Below, piece by piece: positions 18,001-27,850 of a DNA stretch of 61,208 bases (within the stretch, counting starts at the first letter, position 1; each line of letters begins with the position of its first letter). The DNA lies in NCBI RefSeq assembly GCF_019801465.1, contig NZ_JAHVJA010000017.1, positions 1 to 61,208 of the forward strand, given 5' to 3'. The notes beneath the pieces were generated by a model. It was given only the letters and a program-made list of their open reading frames with translations, did not search any database and had not been told where the DNA came from. This stretch comes from Leisingera daeponensis. Lineage in GTDB: Bacteria > Pseudomonadota > Alphaproteobacteria > Rhodobacterales > Rhodobacteraceae. The translations under genes were made by a program, and so were the position numbers.

Positions 18001-19014
18001 TTACTGGACCGGATCGCGGCCAATGGCGGACAGCACAGCATTCAGCTTCTCAACGCCTCCGATGGAGTCGTAGAACTTCGGCCACACAGCTTCGGTTGCC
18101 AGCTGAATGAATTCCGCCTCGCCATTTTCGGGGTCAACTATCTTCATACCCTTGGCAACGAGCTCTTCCTTGATCGCAGCTTCAGAGTCGCGCAGGAACT
18201 GAGCCGACTTCAACGTCGCTTCTTTGCCCGCTTCGAGTATGATCTGCTGGTCTTCTTCCGACAGGTTCTGGAACACGGCCTCTGACACGATCAGCGGCTC
18301 GATCGAGAAGATGTAGCGCAGGTTGGTGACGTGGTCCTGCACCTCATAGAACTTCATCGCGTTGATGGTCATGTAAGGGTTGTCCTGACCGTCCACCACC
18401 TTGGTCTGTAGACCGGTGAAGGTTTCCGACCATGCCATCGGGGTCGGATTGATTCCCCAGGCCTTGTAGGTCTCGATCATGATCTCGTTCTTGGGAACTC
18501 GGATCACCAGGTCTTGCAGGTCAGCAACCGCTTCGACCGGCTTCTTGGAATTAGTCAGGCGGCGGAACCCGGTGTAGGTCCAAGCGATGATGCGCACGCC
18601 CGCGTCCCGCAGGGTGTTCTCAGTCAGCTCCTGGCCGATTGGCCCTTGAGTCAGGGTTTCCGCGTCCTCCAGCGACAGGATCACGTAAGGCAGGGTAAAT
18701 ACGCCGACAGTCGGGGAGAAGGGGGTGACGTTGTTGATCGCCAGGAGCGACATGTCCAGGGTTCCGATGGCCGCCTCGTTGACGGTGTCCTGCTCAGAAC
18801 CCAGCTGGCCGTTCAGGAACAGGGTTGCGGTATGCTCACCGTTGGATTTGGCTTCCAGTGCCTCGACGAAGAACTTGCCGGTGGCTTCCTGCGGGCTGCC
18901 CGCGCTGTCGCCCACGGCGATCTTGAAGTTCTTGGCGGAAACGGCGCCGGCGGACAGCATTGCTGCGGCGGAAACGGCCGCGGTCAGGGTGCAGACCTTT
19001 TTGAGAAATGACAT
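18001..19014 (-). CDS. dctP: TRAP transporter substrate-binding protein, DctP family
   Basis: The 337-residue periplasmic protein has a Sec signal peptide (basic MSFLKK, hydrophobic core, AVSA-KNF cleavage). The mature domain shows DctP landmarks: the conserved arginine in LVIRVPKNEIM, which binds the ligand carboxylate, and TGLQTKVVDGQDNP. I chose the ATG at 19014, preceded by GGGAGGAAG, over the upstream in-frame start at 19035. The ligand is probably an organic acid; its identity cannot be read from sequence. It is divergent from a LysR regulator. Confidence 0.9.
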   Translation of the reverse strand: MSFLKKVCTLTAAVSAAAMLSAGAVSAKNFKIAVGDSAGSPQEATGKFFVEALEAKSNGEHTATLFLNGQLGSEQDTVNEAAIGTLDMSLLAINNVTPFSPTVGVFTLPYVILSLEDAETLTQGPIGQELTENTLRDAGVRIIAWTYTGFRRLTNSKKPVEAVADLQDLVIRVPKNEIMIETYKAWGINPTPMAWSETFTGLQTKVVDGQDNPYMTINAMKFYEVQDHVTNLRYIFSIEPLIVSEAVFQNLSEEDQQIILEAGKEATLKSAQFLRDSEAAIKEELVAKGMKIVDPENGEAEFIQLATEAVWPKFYDSIGGVEKLNAVLSAIGRDPVQ

Positions 19015-19140
19015 AACTTCCTCCCGTATCGTCATTCTGGGTCCAAGGTCCGGGCCGGCGCACTCTCAACGGCGCATCCGCCAGCCTGTTCCAGCCTTGG
19101 TCTGCGGGAAGCTACATTGCGCTTTGTGTTTCTTGAATGT

Positions 19141-19161
19141 AAACTTTTGAAAGCAAAGTTT
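19141..19161. promoter_or_regulatory. Inverted repeat in the dctP-lysR intergenic region
   Basis: AAACTTT-N7-AAAGTTT is a perfect dyad 20 bp ahead of the LysR start and about 130 bp upstream of dctP. Outer flanks TGT and ACA extend it with a one-base offset. Size and position suit a LysR-type recognition site controlling both genes. Confidence 0.5.
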
Positions 19162-19181
19162 CACATTTAACGAACCTATAA

Positions 19182-20117
19182 ATGGCGCGAAAAACCCACC
19201 TCAAGCATGTTGCCGATGCCGACCTGAAATTGCTCCGGGTGTTCAAGGCAGTGGCCGAAAGCGGCGGCCTGGCCGCGGCGGAAACCGAATTGAACATCGG
19301 CAAATCCACCATATCCAAATACATTTCCGACTTGGAACTGCGGCTGGACCTGAAGCTGTGCAACCGGGGCCCGGCCGGATTTTCGCTGACCGATGAAGGC
19401 AGCAAAGTCCTGAAATCGGCTGACGGGCTTCTCGTGTCGGTTGCAGATTTCCGCGCCGAGGTGAATGAAATCAAGCGGCAGCTGGCAGGCACCCTGCGCA
19501 TTGCACTCTTTGATCAATGCGCCTCGAATCCCGAAGCCTATGTCGCCGGCGCCATCCGCGCCTTCAACAAAGCCGCTCCTGCGGTTGAAATCGACCTGTC
19601 GCTGGAGCCGCCTAATGTGATCGAAACCAATGTGATTGGCGGCAAGATCGACATTGGCATCCTGGCGCTGCACCGGCCCTCCCCCAGCCTGGATTACGCC
19701 CCGCTTTATGGTGAGAACATGTTCCTTTACTGCGGAAAAGGGCACCCCTTCATGAATTGCGACCAATCCGCTCTCAGCCTGGCAGATGTGCGGGCAGCCA
19801 ATTATGCCGGTATCCGGGTGAACTCCCCCAACCTGCATGTTGGCCAGACGCTGGGCTTCCGCCGCGCCGCCAAAGTTCAGAACGAACAGGCGCTGGCGAT
19901 CCTGATCATGTCCGGCAGCTATCTGGGGTTTCTGCCTGACCATCTTGCAGATGAATTTGTGCGCGGCGGGATGATGAAGAAGGTGATGCCCGGCAAAATC
20001 TTCTACCGGAGCCAGTTTGCCGCCGTCACCCGCAAGCGCCCGGCGATGAACCGTACCACCAAGCTGTTCCTCGATACCCTGACCGAGGCCCATACCGGGC
20101 CAGCGCCCGATGCATGA
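19182..20117 (+). CDS. LysR-family transcriptional regulator, probable TRAP operon regulator
   Basis: The 311-residue product has an N-terminal winged helix (about residues 12-70: LLRVFKAVAESGGLAAAETELNIGKSTISKYISDLE, then FSLTDEG) and a LysR substrate-binding domain (LAGTLRIALFD onward). The recognition helix reads GKSTISKYI, where most LysR proteins have xSxVSxxI. It is divergent from dctP, so it presumably senses the transported organic acid and controls the TRAP operon. No clear ribosome-binding site precedes the ATG. Confidence 0.85.
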   Translation: MARKTHLKHVADADLKLLRVFKAVAESGGLAAAETELNIGKSTISKYISDLELRLDLKLCNRGPAGFSLTDEGSKVLKSADGLLVSVADFRAEVNEIKRQLAGTLRIALFDQCASNPEAYVAGAIRAFNKAAPAVEIDLSLEPPNVIETNVIGGKIDIGILALHRPSPSLDYAPLYGENMFLYCGKGHPFMNCDQSALSLADVRAANYAGIRVNSPNLHVGQTLGFRRAAKVQNEQALAILIMSGSYLGFLPDHLADEFVRGGMMKKVMPGKIFYRSQFAAVTRKRPAMNRTTKLFLDTLTEAHTGPAPDA

Positions 20118-20138
20118 CCCCCGCCGTCCCAGGACGAG

Positions 20139-20588
20139 TCAGATGATGTCCAAAGATACCTTGACCCGGTCCATAACAACCGAGGACGTGAAGCGGCTGA
20201 CATTGGATTCATCAAAGAAGTATTCCTGGGTGAAGGCCTCGTATTCCTTGATGTCCTTTACGATGACCATCAGGATGAAATCCGCCTCTCCAGTGGTGTA
20301 ATAGCATTGCTGGACCTGCGGTGCCTTGCGCATCTTGCGCTTGAAGGCATCCAGATGCATCCGGCTTTCCCGCTCCAGCACCACTTGCACAATAACTGTC
20401 ATCTCGCGGCCCAGCTTGGCCGGAGACAGGATCGCGATCTCCCTTTCAATGACACCGGTATCGCGCAGTTTTTTCAACCGCTTCTGTACCGCGGGGGCTG
20501 ACAGGCCGACCTCTTGGCTGATCGCCTCAGCGGTTAGTTGGGCGTTGGCCTGGATCCGCCGCAGGATTTCACGATCTTTTTTGTCCAT
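20139..20588 (-). CDS. Lrp/AsnC-family transcriptional regulator
   Basis: The 149-residue product has an AsnC-type helix-turn-helix (residues 1-60: DREILRRIQANAQLTAEAISQEVGLSAPAVQKRLKKL) followed by the RAM/Lrp ligand domain (VQQCYYTTGEADFILMVIVKDIKEYEAF). Such proteins form octamers and sense amino acids. The start at 20588 is the conserved MDKKDREIL; the open frame continues upstream without homology. No amino-acid gene lies next to it; the opposite-facing neighbour is a chemoreceptor 371 bp away. Confidence 0.9.
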   Translation of the reverse strand: MDKKDREILRRIQANAQLTAEAISQEVGLSAPAVQKRLKKLRDTGVIEREIAILSPAKLGREMTVIVQVVLERESRMHLDAFKRKMRKAPQVQQCYYTTGEADFILMVIVKDIKEYEAFTQEYFFDESNVSRFTSSVVMDRVKVSLDII

Positions 20589-20959
20589 GGCTGATTTTTG
20601 GTCCGGTTCGGTGGGAATGACAACTTGAAAACCTGCCGCCTTCCTGTTTGGCACCTGCTCCGCGGCAGGCCTGCGAATGTAAAATCGCCGAATGTGAGTA
20701 CAAATGCATGTGCCGGTTTGCGTCACCCTTGCACCCGGAAGCACGTCGACGGAGAACATCCGAACCCCTAAAATAAGGAAACCCTTCGCCACCACCGCCA
20801 ACGGAGCGCCAAATTCAAATTTGCGGCATCATTTTCGCGGAATTTCAGAAAACTTCATTTGCGCTGTCCTTGCGGTATACACTTTCTCAGGACTTTCCCG
20901 GTTAAGTCTCCTCAATGCCCGCCGTCACCGGTCATGCCGACCGCAGGAGACTCTGACCA
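20589..20959. other. Intergenic region between Lrp and chemoreceptor genes
   Basis: This 371-bp divergent promoter region holds no convincing gene. It has AT-rich patches (around 20805-20860) of the type bound by Lrp proteins. CAGGAGACT just before 20960 is the chemoreceptor ribosome-binding site. Confidence 0.4.
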
Positions 20960-23209
20960 ATGCCCCGACTGACGAAACTGCCGCTGAAACTGAAACTGCC
21001 GCTGATCATGGTGGCGCTGACCGGTGTTTTTCTCGTCACCGTGTCGCTGCTGGTCTATTCCATGGCAGAACGCAGCATTCGCGAAAACGCCTTTGCCGCA
21101 CAGAAAATCGAGGCCAAATCCGGCGCTCAGGCACTGGCGTTCCTGATCAAGGCTGCACGATCTGATGTGTCCAGCCTTGCGGGCCAGCCAGCGGTGTTCC
21201 GCGCTATCAGTAATTTTGAACGGGTGATCGGCATGGTCGAAGAAGACGACCCCGTTGCCTATCTCAAACAGATATATGCCGCCGGAAACCCCAACGCCGC
21301 AGACAAGCGGGAAGAGCTGACGGATGCAGGTGACGGCTCCTATTACAATCAGTCGCATGTCACCTATCACCCCACCTTCTTGCAAAGCCTGCGCCTCAAC
21401 GGCTATCAGGACCTTTATCTGATCACTCCCGCCGGGCAGGTGGTTTACTCAGTGAAGAAGCAGGACGATTTCCTGACCAGTGTTCAGGAAGCTCCGGACA
21501 GCGGCTTGGCGCAAGTGTTTCAGGCGGCGCTGGAGACAGAGGTGGGGACTGTCGCTGTCGCGGACTTTGCCCCCTATGGCCACAGCCCGGATGCCGTGGC
21601 CTTCATGGCCGCGCCTGTGCTCGCCAAGAACGGCAAAACTGCTGGGGTGATTGCCATCCAGCTGGGCACTGCCGGCGTCGTCCAGGCTTTGACCAGCAAC
21701 CTGTCCGGCGGCACCCATCAGAATATTTTCGTGGTCAGCAGCGACGGCGTTGCCCGCAGCCCGTCCTCGGTCGAGGGCCTGTTCCCGGTGCTGCAGCAGA
21801 TGCCGGACACGCCGCAAATCCAGGCTGTGGCATTGCGCGAAGCGGCCCAGCTCGAGGGTGTGCCCTCCTCTCTGGGGGAACGCGCCATTGCCCAAGTAAT
21901 GCCCCTGGAGCTGCCCGGCCTTGACTGGTCGCTGGTGCTGGAAACCGATGAGCACGCCGCCTTTGCCGTGGTCGGGCGCATCCGCCTGATTGCTGCCGGA
22001 ATGATCGGCGCAGCGCTCCTTGCCGCGATCGGGGTTTCCTGGCTGGCGGCGCGTAGCGTAACCCGTCCGATCCACGCTCTACGCGAAGCAACCAATGCGC
22101 TGGCCGATGCGGACTACAACTTGGAAATTCAGGGCCTCGCCCGTGGCGACGAACTTGGCGACCTTGCCCGCAGCCTCGACACCTTCCGCGGCAAGCTGAA
22201 AGAAGCGGATGAAGCCGCCGCCCGCGAGGTGGTGGCTGCCCGCCACACGGAAGCCGTGGTCGAGAGCATGAGCGCGGCGTTGTCAGAATTGCAGCGCGGC
22301 AACCTGGCCTGCGACATCCAAGCACCGTTCGACGGCCATTATGAAACCCTGCGTGAGAACTTCAACCGCAGCCTGGAGCGGCTGCGAAGCTCCATGGCGG
22401 AGGTCGTCGGCGCCGCTGAAAACGTTGGCCGCTTTTCCGAGGAACAACGCGGTGCCGCTACTGAAATGGCGCATCGGACCGAAAGCCAGGCAGCTACTCT
22501 GGAGGAAACAGCCGGCGCCATCCGCGAACTGACCGGTGGCATCCGCGACACTGCCGACCGGGCGGGACGGATGGACGAAACCATGCGCGGCGCCCGCAGC
22601 GAGGCAGAGCAAAGCACCGATGTGGTGACTTCTGCCGTCGCCGCAATGGACCAGATCCAAGAGGCTTCAGCGGAGATTTCCAAGATTATCAATATGATCG
22701 ATGACATCGCGTTCCAGACCAACCTGCTGGCGCTGAACGCCGGCGTCGAGGCTGCCCGTGCGGGGCCCGCAGGCGCAGGTTTCGCCGTGGTTGCATCCGA
22801 GGTCCGGGCGCTGGCGCAGCGTGCCTCCAACGCCGCCGGGCAGATCAAGGGGCTGACCTCCGCCAGCGAAGAGCATGTGTCCAATGGCGTCGCCATGGTG
22901 GGCCGCGCCGGTGACGCGCTGACCAGCATCATCGATCAGGTCTCGGCCGTATCCGGACTGGTGACCGAGATCGCCGACGGCGTGCGCGCCCAGTCCGAAG
23001 GGCTGGAGAAGATTGACGGCGCGATGCATCAGCTGGACAGCATGACCCAGCAGAATGCCGCCATGTCGGAAGAAGCCGCCGCCGCCAGCCAGTTGCTGCA
23101 GAATGAATCGCAAAGTCTGACAGACATTGTTGGCCGCTTCGACCTGGGCAGCGGATATGTCTCTGCGGGTGCAGGTTTTGCGGCCGAACCGCAGCTGCTG
23201 AGTGCCTGA
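20960..23209 (+). CDS. Methyl-accepting chemotaxis protein
   Basis: The 749-residue receptor has a TM helix at about residues 13-33, a large periplasmic Cache-type sensor to about 340, and a second TM helix at about 345-368 ([20 protein letters not shown]). A HAMP domain with the family motif [18 protein letters not shown] follows, then a second HAMP-like helix pair, and a cytoplasmic signalling domain whose hairpin tip contains [22 protein letters not shown]. The usual tip reads NAAIEAARAGE; here it is [11 protein letters not shown]. No pentapeptide CheR tether is seen at the C-terminus. The ligand is unknown. Confidence 0.9.
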   Translation: MPRLTKLPLKLKLPLIMVALTGVFLVTVSLLVYSMAERSIRENAFAAQKIEAKSGAQALAFLIKAARSDVSSLAGQPAVFRAISNFERVIGMVEEDDPVAYLKQIYAAGNPNAADKREELTDAGDGSYYNQSHVTYHPTFLQSLRLNGYQDLYLITPAGQVVYSVKKQDDFLTSVQEAPDSGLAQVFQAALETEVGTVAVADFAPYGHSPDAVAFMAAPVLAKNGKTAGVIAIQLGTAGVVQALTSNLSGGTHQNIFVVSSDGVARSPSSVEGLFPVLQQMPDTPQIQAVALREAAQLEGVPSSLGERAIAQVMPLELPGLDWSLVLETDEHAAFAVVGRIRLIAAGMIGAALLAAIGVSWLAARSVTRPIHALREATNALADADYNLEIQGLARGDELGDLARSLDTFRGKLKEADEAAAREVVAARHTEAVVESMSAALSELQRGNLACDIQAPFDGHYETLRENFNRSLERLRSSMAEVVGAAENVGRFSEEQRGAATEMAHRTESQAATLEETAGAIRELTGGIRDTADRAGRMDETMRGARSEAEQSTDVVTSAVAAMDQIQEASAEISKIINMIDDIAFQTNLLALNAGVEAARAGPAGAGFAVVASEVRALAQRASNAAGQIKGLTSASEEHVSNGVAMVGRAGDALTSIIDQVSAVSGLVTEIADGVRAQSEGLEKIDGAMHQLDSMTQQNAAMSEEAAAASQLLQNESQSLTDIVGRFDLGSGYVSAGAGFAAEPQLLSA

Positions 23210-23223
23210 GGCCAGAACGCGGG

Positions 23224-23240
23224 CTGAAGCCAGGCTTCAG
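23224..23240. terminator. Hairpin downstream of the chemoreceptor gene
   Basis: CTGAAGCC-A-GGCTTCAG is a perfect dyad 15 bp after the stop. A second imperfect stem (about 23244-23272) follows, with an AT-rich tail. It could serve the convergent chemoreceptor and livF genes; there is no long T-run. Confidence 0.4.
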
Positions 23241-23306
23241 TCCGTCAGCCTGCCGCTTTGGCGGCTGGGCTTATAAATTTAACATAAGTCTCATTACAGG
23301 TCGCAA

Positions 23307-23996
23307 TCACACACCGAGGAAACGGTCCGAAATGCCAGAGGGCAGCTCGGCAATCCGACCCTCCCAAGCGTTGCCGCCCTTATTTAGGATCACCGCCCGG
23401 TCCGCCACGGCTGAAAGTTCCTTGAGCGATTTGTCCACGACCAGGATCGACAACCCAGCCTCGCGTTTCAGTCGGGCTATGGCGGCCCAGATTTCCTGCC
23501 GCACCACCGGCGCCAGGCCTTCAGTCGCCTCGTCCAGAATGAGAAGCCGGGGGTTGGTCATCAAGGCGCGGCCGATGGTCAGCATCTGCTGCTCGCCGCC
23601 CGACAGCGAGCCTGCATTCTGATGGCGCCGCTCCTCCAGCCGGGGAAACAGTTCTGCCACCCGCTGCAGGTCCCAGGGGCCGGGGCGGGCGGCTGCGGTC
23701 AGGTTTTCCTCCACCGTCAGCGGGGCAAAGCAGCGCCGCCCTTCCGGCACCAGCCCGATGCCCAATCGGGCGATTTTATGTGATGGCAGCGCGCGCAGAT
23801 CTTGCCCGTCGAATTGCAGCGCCCCCGCGGAGGCGGGCAGCATGCCGCAGATCGTCTTGATGGTGGTGGATTTGCCCATGCCGTTGCGGCCCATCAGCGC
23901 CACAACCTCTCCCTCGCCGATCTCCAGGTCGACGCCGAACAGCGCTTGCGCCGGACCGTAGAAGGCCTCAACCCCTTGTAATTTAAGCAGGCTCAT
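23307..23996 (-). CDS. livF: Branched-chain amino-acid-type ABC transporter ATPase, LivF
   Basis: The 229-residue ATPase has Walker A GRNGMGKST, signature LSGGEQQM, Walker B LLILDEATEGL and LivF landmarks FYGPAQALFGVDLEI and GLVPEGRRCFAPLTVEENL. The H-switch position reads VVDKSLKEL, with lysine in place of the usual histidine (VEQN or VEHD), as in some LivF-type proteins. It is the last gene of the operon and overlaps livG by 4 bp. Confidence 0.9.
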   Translation of the reverse strand: MSLLKLQGVEAFYGPAQALFGVDLEIGEGEVVALMGRNGMGKSTTIKTICGMLPASAGALQFDGQDLRALPSHKIARLGIGLVPEGRRCFAPLTVEENLTAAARPGPWDLQRVAELFPRLEERRHQNAGSLSGGEQQMLTIGRALMTNPRLLILDEATEGLAPVVRQEIWAAIARLKREAGLSILVVDKSLKELSAVADRAVILNKGGNAWEGRIAELPSGISDRFLGV

Positions 23997-24748
23997 GCGG
24001 CGTCCTCCTCTCCCAGATAGGCGCGGCGCACCTCGGCGTTGGCGCGGATTTCAGCCGCGGTGCCGGTGGCGATGATCCGGCCGTAGACCAGCACGCTGAT
24101 CCGGTCCGCCAGCGCAAAGACCGCGTCCATGTCATGCTCGACCAGCAGGATCGGCGCCTCCTGCCGCAGCCCGTCCAGAAACCCCGTCAGCCGGTGCGAG
24201 CCGTCGGCGCCCAGCCCCGCCATCGGCTCATCCATCAAGAACAGCTTCGGCTTCAGCGTCAGCGCCACCGCAACCTCCAGCTGGCGGCGCTGGCCGTGCG
24301 ACAGATCGGCAGTTCGGCGTCCGGCGGCATCCGCCAGCCCGACCCGCTCCAGCGCGTCGCGGGCAACCGCCAGCAGCGCCGGATCCTTCATCACGTTGCG
24401 GAAAAGGCGGAATACCCGCCCCTGCCCGCCAAGCGCGCCCAAGACCGCGTTCTGCAGAACAGTGTATTCCATCGCCAGCGCCGAGATCTGGAACGTCCGT
24501 CCCAGCCCCATCCGCGCCCGCGCCACCGTGTCCAGGACCGTCACATCACGCCCCAGCAGCTCCACCCGGCCGCTATCCGGCCGGAAGTTACCGGCGATCT
24601 GTTTGATCAGAGTCGACTTCCCGGCCCCGTTCGGCCCGATCAGCGCATGGATCTCCCCCGCCCGCAGATCCAGCGAGACATCGCTGCTGGCCTCCAACGC
24701 GCCAAAGCTCTTGCACAGGTTCTCGGTTCTCAGCACCACCTCAGCCAT
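23993..24748 (-). CDS. livG: Branched-chain amino-acid-type ABC transporter ATPase, LivG
   Basis: The ATPase of about 251 residues begins MAEVVLRTENLCKSFGALEA at the ATG at 24748; the frame extends to 24769 without added homology. Walker A is GPNGAGKST, the signature LSHGQRRQLEVA, Walker B KLFLMDEPMAGLG and the H-switch LVEHDMDAVF. LSHGQ instead of LSGGQ is common in LivG. It overlaps livM by 8 bp. Confidence 0.9.
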   Translation of the reverse strand: MAEVVLRTENLCKSFGALEASSDVSLDLRAGEIHALIGPNGAGKSTLIKQIAGNFRPDSGRVELLGRDVTVLDTVARARMGLGRTFQISALAMEYTVLQNAVLGALGGQGRVFRLFRNVMKDPALLAVARDALERVGLADAAGRRTADLSHGQRRQLEVAVALTLKPKLFLMDEPMAGLGADGSHRLTGFLDGLRQEAPILLVEHDMDAVFALADRISVLVYGRIIATGTAAEIRANAEVRRAYLGEEDAA

Positions 24749-25727
24749 GGGCTTTCTCCCGTCCGGCAATAGCCCCGATCAACCCGCCGCGGGCAAACAG
24801 CACGATCAGCAGCAGCAGAACGCCCAGGAAGATCTGCCAGTAATCGCTGATCCCGCCCAGAAGATGCTCCAGCAGGATATACAGCGCGGCACCCGCTACC
24901 GGGCCGTACAAGCGCCCCACGCCGCCAAGGATCACAAAGATCATGATCTCGCCGCTTGTGTGCCAGCTTAGCATCGTCGGGCTGACAAAGCGGTTCAGAT
25001 CCGCAAACAGCGCCCCCGCCAGCCCGGTTATCGCCCCCGAGATCACAAAGGCCACCATCCGCAGCTTGAAAGGTGTCAGCCCGACCGCCTCGACCCGGTC
25101 CTCGTTCTGCCGCGCCGCCGCCAGCGCCAGACCAAAGGGCGAAGCCGCCAGCCGCGCGGCAAAGAACAGCGCCAGACACAGGATCACATAGGCAATGGCA
25201 AAGAACTGGATCGGGTCCAGCGTATTCAGCCCGGGAAATTCATTGCGCACCCAGATCGACAGGCCGTCCTCGCCGCCATAGGCGCTCCAGCTGATCGCGA
25301 AGTAGTACAGCATTTGCCCAAAGGCGAGGGTGATCATGATGAAATAGACACCCGAGGTGCGCAAGCTGAGCGCCCCGATCACCAGCGCGGCCAGCGCGCT
25401 TAACACAACCGCCACCAGCCAGATCAGCGGCATCTGGTTACTGCCCTCGAACAGAAACGGCCATTGGAACAGAGGCTCATAATTCTGCGCATGGGCCGCC
25501 AGAATGCCCATGGCATAGCCGCCGATCCCGAAAAACGCCGCATGGCCCAGACTGATCAGCCCGCCCAGCCCCAGCGCGATGTTCAGCCCAACCCCGGCCA
25601 GCGCCAGGATCGCCGCCTTGGTCGCCAGCGTGATGATGAACGGTTCGTCCAGGCTCCACGCCGCCAGCGGCACGATCAGCAGAGCCCCGATCATCGCCCA
25701 GTTGAGAAGACTTTCGCGCGTCATCAT
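24741..25727 (-). CDS. livM: Branched-chain amino-acid-type ABC transporter permease, LivM
   Basis: The 328-residue permease has eight to ten hydrophobic segments. LivM motifs visible are LAGVGLNIALGLGGLISLGHAAFFGIGGY near the N-terminus and AVFGLALAAARQNEDRVEAVGL-type coupling sequence in the middle (here SPFGLALAAARQNEDRVEAVG). It pairs with LivH, whose stop it overlaps by 4 bp. Confidence 0.92.
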   Translation of the reverse strand: MMTRESLLNWAMIGALLIVPLAAWSLDEPFIITLATKAAILALAGVGLNIALGLGGLISLGHAAFFGIGGYAMGILAAHAQNYEPLFQWPFLFEGSNQMPLIWLVAVVLSALAALVIGALSLRTSGVYFIMITLAFGQMLYYFAISWSAYGGEDGLSIWVRNEFPGLNTLDPIQFFAIAYVILCLALFFAARLAASPFGLALAAARQNEDRVEAVGLTPFKLRMVAFVISGAITGLAGALFADLNRFVSPTMLSWHTSGEIMIFVILGGVGRLYGPVAGAALYILLEHLLGGISDYWQIFLGVLLLLIVLFARGGLIGAIAGREKAHG

Positions 25728-26644
25728 GCGCTCCCTCCGTACAGGCCCGAGGGGCGCACTAACAGGATCGCCGCCATCAGAATGTAAATCAGCATCGACG
25801 CCAGCGATGCCCCGGCAGAGGCTGCGCTAGCGGGCTCCATGAACAGGACAAACAGCTGCGGCAGGAACACCCCGCCCAGCGTATCCGTCAGCCCCACCAG
25901 CAAGGCGCCTGCCAGCGCTCCTTTGATCGAGCCGATGCCGCCGATGACGATCACCACGAAGGCGAGGATCAGCACCGGCTCGCCCATGCCCACCTGTACC
26001 GACTGGATCGCGCCCACCAGCGCGCCTGCCAGCCCGGCCAGCGCCGCGCCCAGGGCAAAGACCAGCGTGTAAAGTTTCGAAATATCAACGCCAAGCGCGG
26101 CAATCATCTCGCGGTCGGCCTCGCCTGCCCGGATCTGGATGCCGATGCGGGTCTTGGCAATCAGCAAGAACAGCCCGGCTGCGATCGCCAGCCCGATCAG
26201 GATAATGGTCAGCCGGTACAGCGGATACTCAATCCCACCCGGCAAGCTGACCGGCCCCGACAGATAGGCGGGTACGTCCAGAAACAGCGGGAAAGAGCCG
26301 AACAGCCAGCGCGTGCCTTCGGAGAAGATCAGGATCAGCGCGAATGTCGCCAGCACCTGGTCCAGATGGTCGCGCCGGTACAACCGACGGATCACCACCA
26401 GCTCCATCAGCGCGCCGGCCGCCGCGGCCGCGGCAAGGCTGGCAATCAGCGCCAGCAGGAACGATCCCGTCCAGCCCGCCACCGCCGCGGCGGCAAAGGC
26501 GCCGACCATATACAGTGACCCATGGGCGAGGTTGATCAGCCCCATCACCCCAAACACCAGCGTCAGCCCGGCTGCCATCAGGAACAGCATCACGCCAAGC
26601 TGAAGCCCGTTCAGGATCTGCTCCAGAACTAGAATATACGTCAT
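25724..26644 (-). CDS. livH: Branched-chain amino-acid-type ABC transporter permease, LivH
   Basis: The permease of about 306 residues starts at the ATG at 26644 (MTYILVLEQILNGLQLG), the usual LivH N-terminus; the earlier in-frame ATG at 26689 is less likely. Motifs include LVFGVMGLINLAHGSLYMVGAF and the C-terminal AFVVIVIGGIGSIKGALAGALLVGL. Eight or so membrane helices are visible. Confidence 0.92.
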   Translation of the reverse strand: MTYILVLEQILNGLQLGVMLFLMAAGLTLVFGVMGLINLAHGSLYMVGAFAAAAVAGWTGSFLLALIASLAAAAAAGALMELVVIRRLYRRDHLDQVLATFALILIFSEGTRWLFGSFPLFLDVPAYLSGPVSLPGGIEYPLYRLTIILIGLAIAAGLFLLIAKTRIGIQIRAGEADREMIAALGVDISKLYTLVFALGAALAGLAGALVGAIQSVQVGMGEPVLILAFVVIVIGGIGSIKGALAGALLVGLTDTLGGVFLPQLFVLFMEPASAASAGASLASMLIYILMAAILLVRPSGLYGGSA

Positions 26645-26674
26645 CTTGATTGTCCGAGGGGAAGTGAGGCCAGC

Positions 26675-26701
26675 GGCGCAGGCCCGCATGGAGCCTGCGC
26701 C
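26675..26701 (-). terminator. Intercistronic hairpin between the Liv binding-protein gene and livH
   Basis: GGCGCAGGC (26675-26683) pairs with GCCTGCGCC (26693-26701), a perfect 9-bp stem just after the binding-protein stop. No T-run follows on the minus strand, so attenuation or 3' protection of the upstream message is more likely than full termination. Confidence 0.6.
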
Positions 26702-26713
26702 CGTTGGTCTGTC

Positions 26714-27850
26714 TTACATCTTGCACTCAGCCGCGTAGGCGTCGGCGTGGTTTTCCAGGCCGGTGGCAACGATCTTGTTGGTGTAGACATCGCCCTCCTT
26801 GATCACTTCGCGCACATAGATGTTCTGCACCGGGTGGTGGTTGTCGCCGAATTTGAAGTCACCGCGCACAGAGGCGAAATCCGCTTCCTTCAGCGCCGCG
26901 CGGAAGGCGTCCTGATCGGACACCTCGGCCTTGTCCAGCGCGCTGAGGATCAGGTTGGCGGTGTCAAACCCCTGGCTGGCATAAAGCGACGGCAGACGGC
27001 CGTATTTCTCCTGGAAGGCCGCCACGAACTCGGCATTGGCCTCATTGTCCAGGTCCTTGCTCCACTGCGAAGTGTTTTTCACACCCAGCGCCGCATCGCC
27101 CACCGCCTGCAGGATGCCCTGATCGAACGAGAACGCGGGCCCCACCACCGGCAGGTCCACGCCGCTGCCCGCGTATTGTTTCAGGAAGGAAATTCCCATG
27201 CCGCCGGGCAGGAAGAAATAGACAGAATCCGCGCCCGAAGCCCGGATCTGCGCAATTTCCGCCGCATAATCGGTCTGACCCAGCTTGGTGTAGATCTCGC
27301 CCGCCAGCTCGCCCTTGTACATGCGCTTGTAGCCGGTCAGCGCGTCCTGGCCCGCCGGGTAGTTCGGCGCGAGGATAAAGCTGTTCTTCAGGCCCGCGTC
27401 ATTGGCATAGGCGCCCGCGGCCTCGTGCAGGTTGTCGTTCTGCCAGGCCACGTTGAAGTAGTTTTCGTGGCAGCGCTTGCCCGCCAGCGCCGAAGGGCCG
27501 GCATTGGGCGACAGGTAGAACACGCCCTGCGCCGTGGCCGCCGGAATCACCGCCATCGCCAGGTTCGACCAGATGATGCCGGTCATGATGTCGACCTTCT
27601 CGGACTGGATCATCCGGTCGGCGATCTGCACCGCTGCTTCAGGCTTGCGCTGATCGTCCTCGATCACCACTTCGACGCCCTCGCGGCCGTCCTGCTCGAT
27701 CGCCAGCATGAAGCCGTCGCGCACATCCACGCCCAGGCCCGCGCCACCGCCGGACAGGGTGGTGATCATGCCGATCTTGGTCTCTGCCTGCGCTGCGGCC
27801 GCCAGCGCCGGGACGGCGGCCGCCATGGCGAGCATCCGAATGGTCTTCAT
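26714..27850 (-). CDS. Liv-type ABC transporter substrate-binding protein
   Basis: The 378-residue periplasmic protein has a Sec signal (MKTIRMLAMAAAVPALAAAAQA). The mature protein begins ETKIGMITTLSGGGAGLGVDVRDGFMLA, the classical type I Leu/Ile/Val-binding fold entry, and has a ligand loop around YLSPNAGPSALAGKRCHENYF. Homologues in this subgroup bind diverse acids, amides and aromatics, so branched-chain amino acids should not be assumed. It is the first gene of the Liv operon, with GGGAGGAT ahead of the ATG. Confidence 0.88.
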   Translation of the reverse strand: MKTIRMLAMAAAVPALAAAAQAETKIGMITTLSGGGAGLGVDVRDGFMLAIEQDGREGVEVVIEDDQRKPEAAVQIADRMIQSEKVDIMTGIIWSNLAMAVIPAATAQGVFYLSPNAGPSALAGKRCHENYFNVAWQNDNLHEAAGAYANDAGLKNSFILAPNYPAGQDALTGYKRMYKGELAGEIYTKLGQTDYAAEIAQIRASGADSVYFFLPGGMGISFLKQYAGSGVDLPVVGPAFSFDQGILQAVGDAALGVKNTSQWSKDLDNEANAEFVAAFQEKYGRLPSLYASQGFDTANLILSALDKAEVSDQDAFRAALKEADFASVRGDFKFGDNHHPVQNIYVREVIKEGDVYTNKIVATGLENHADAYAAECKM

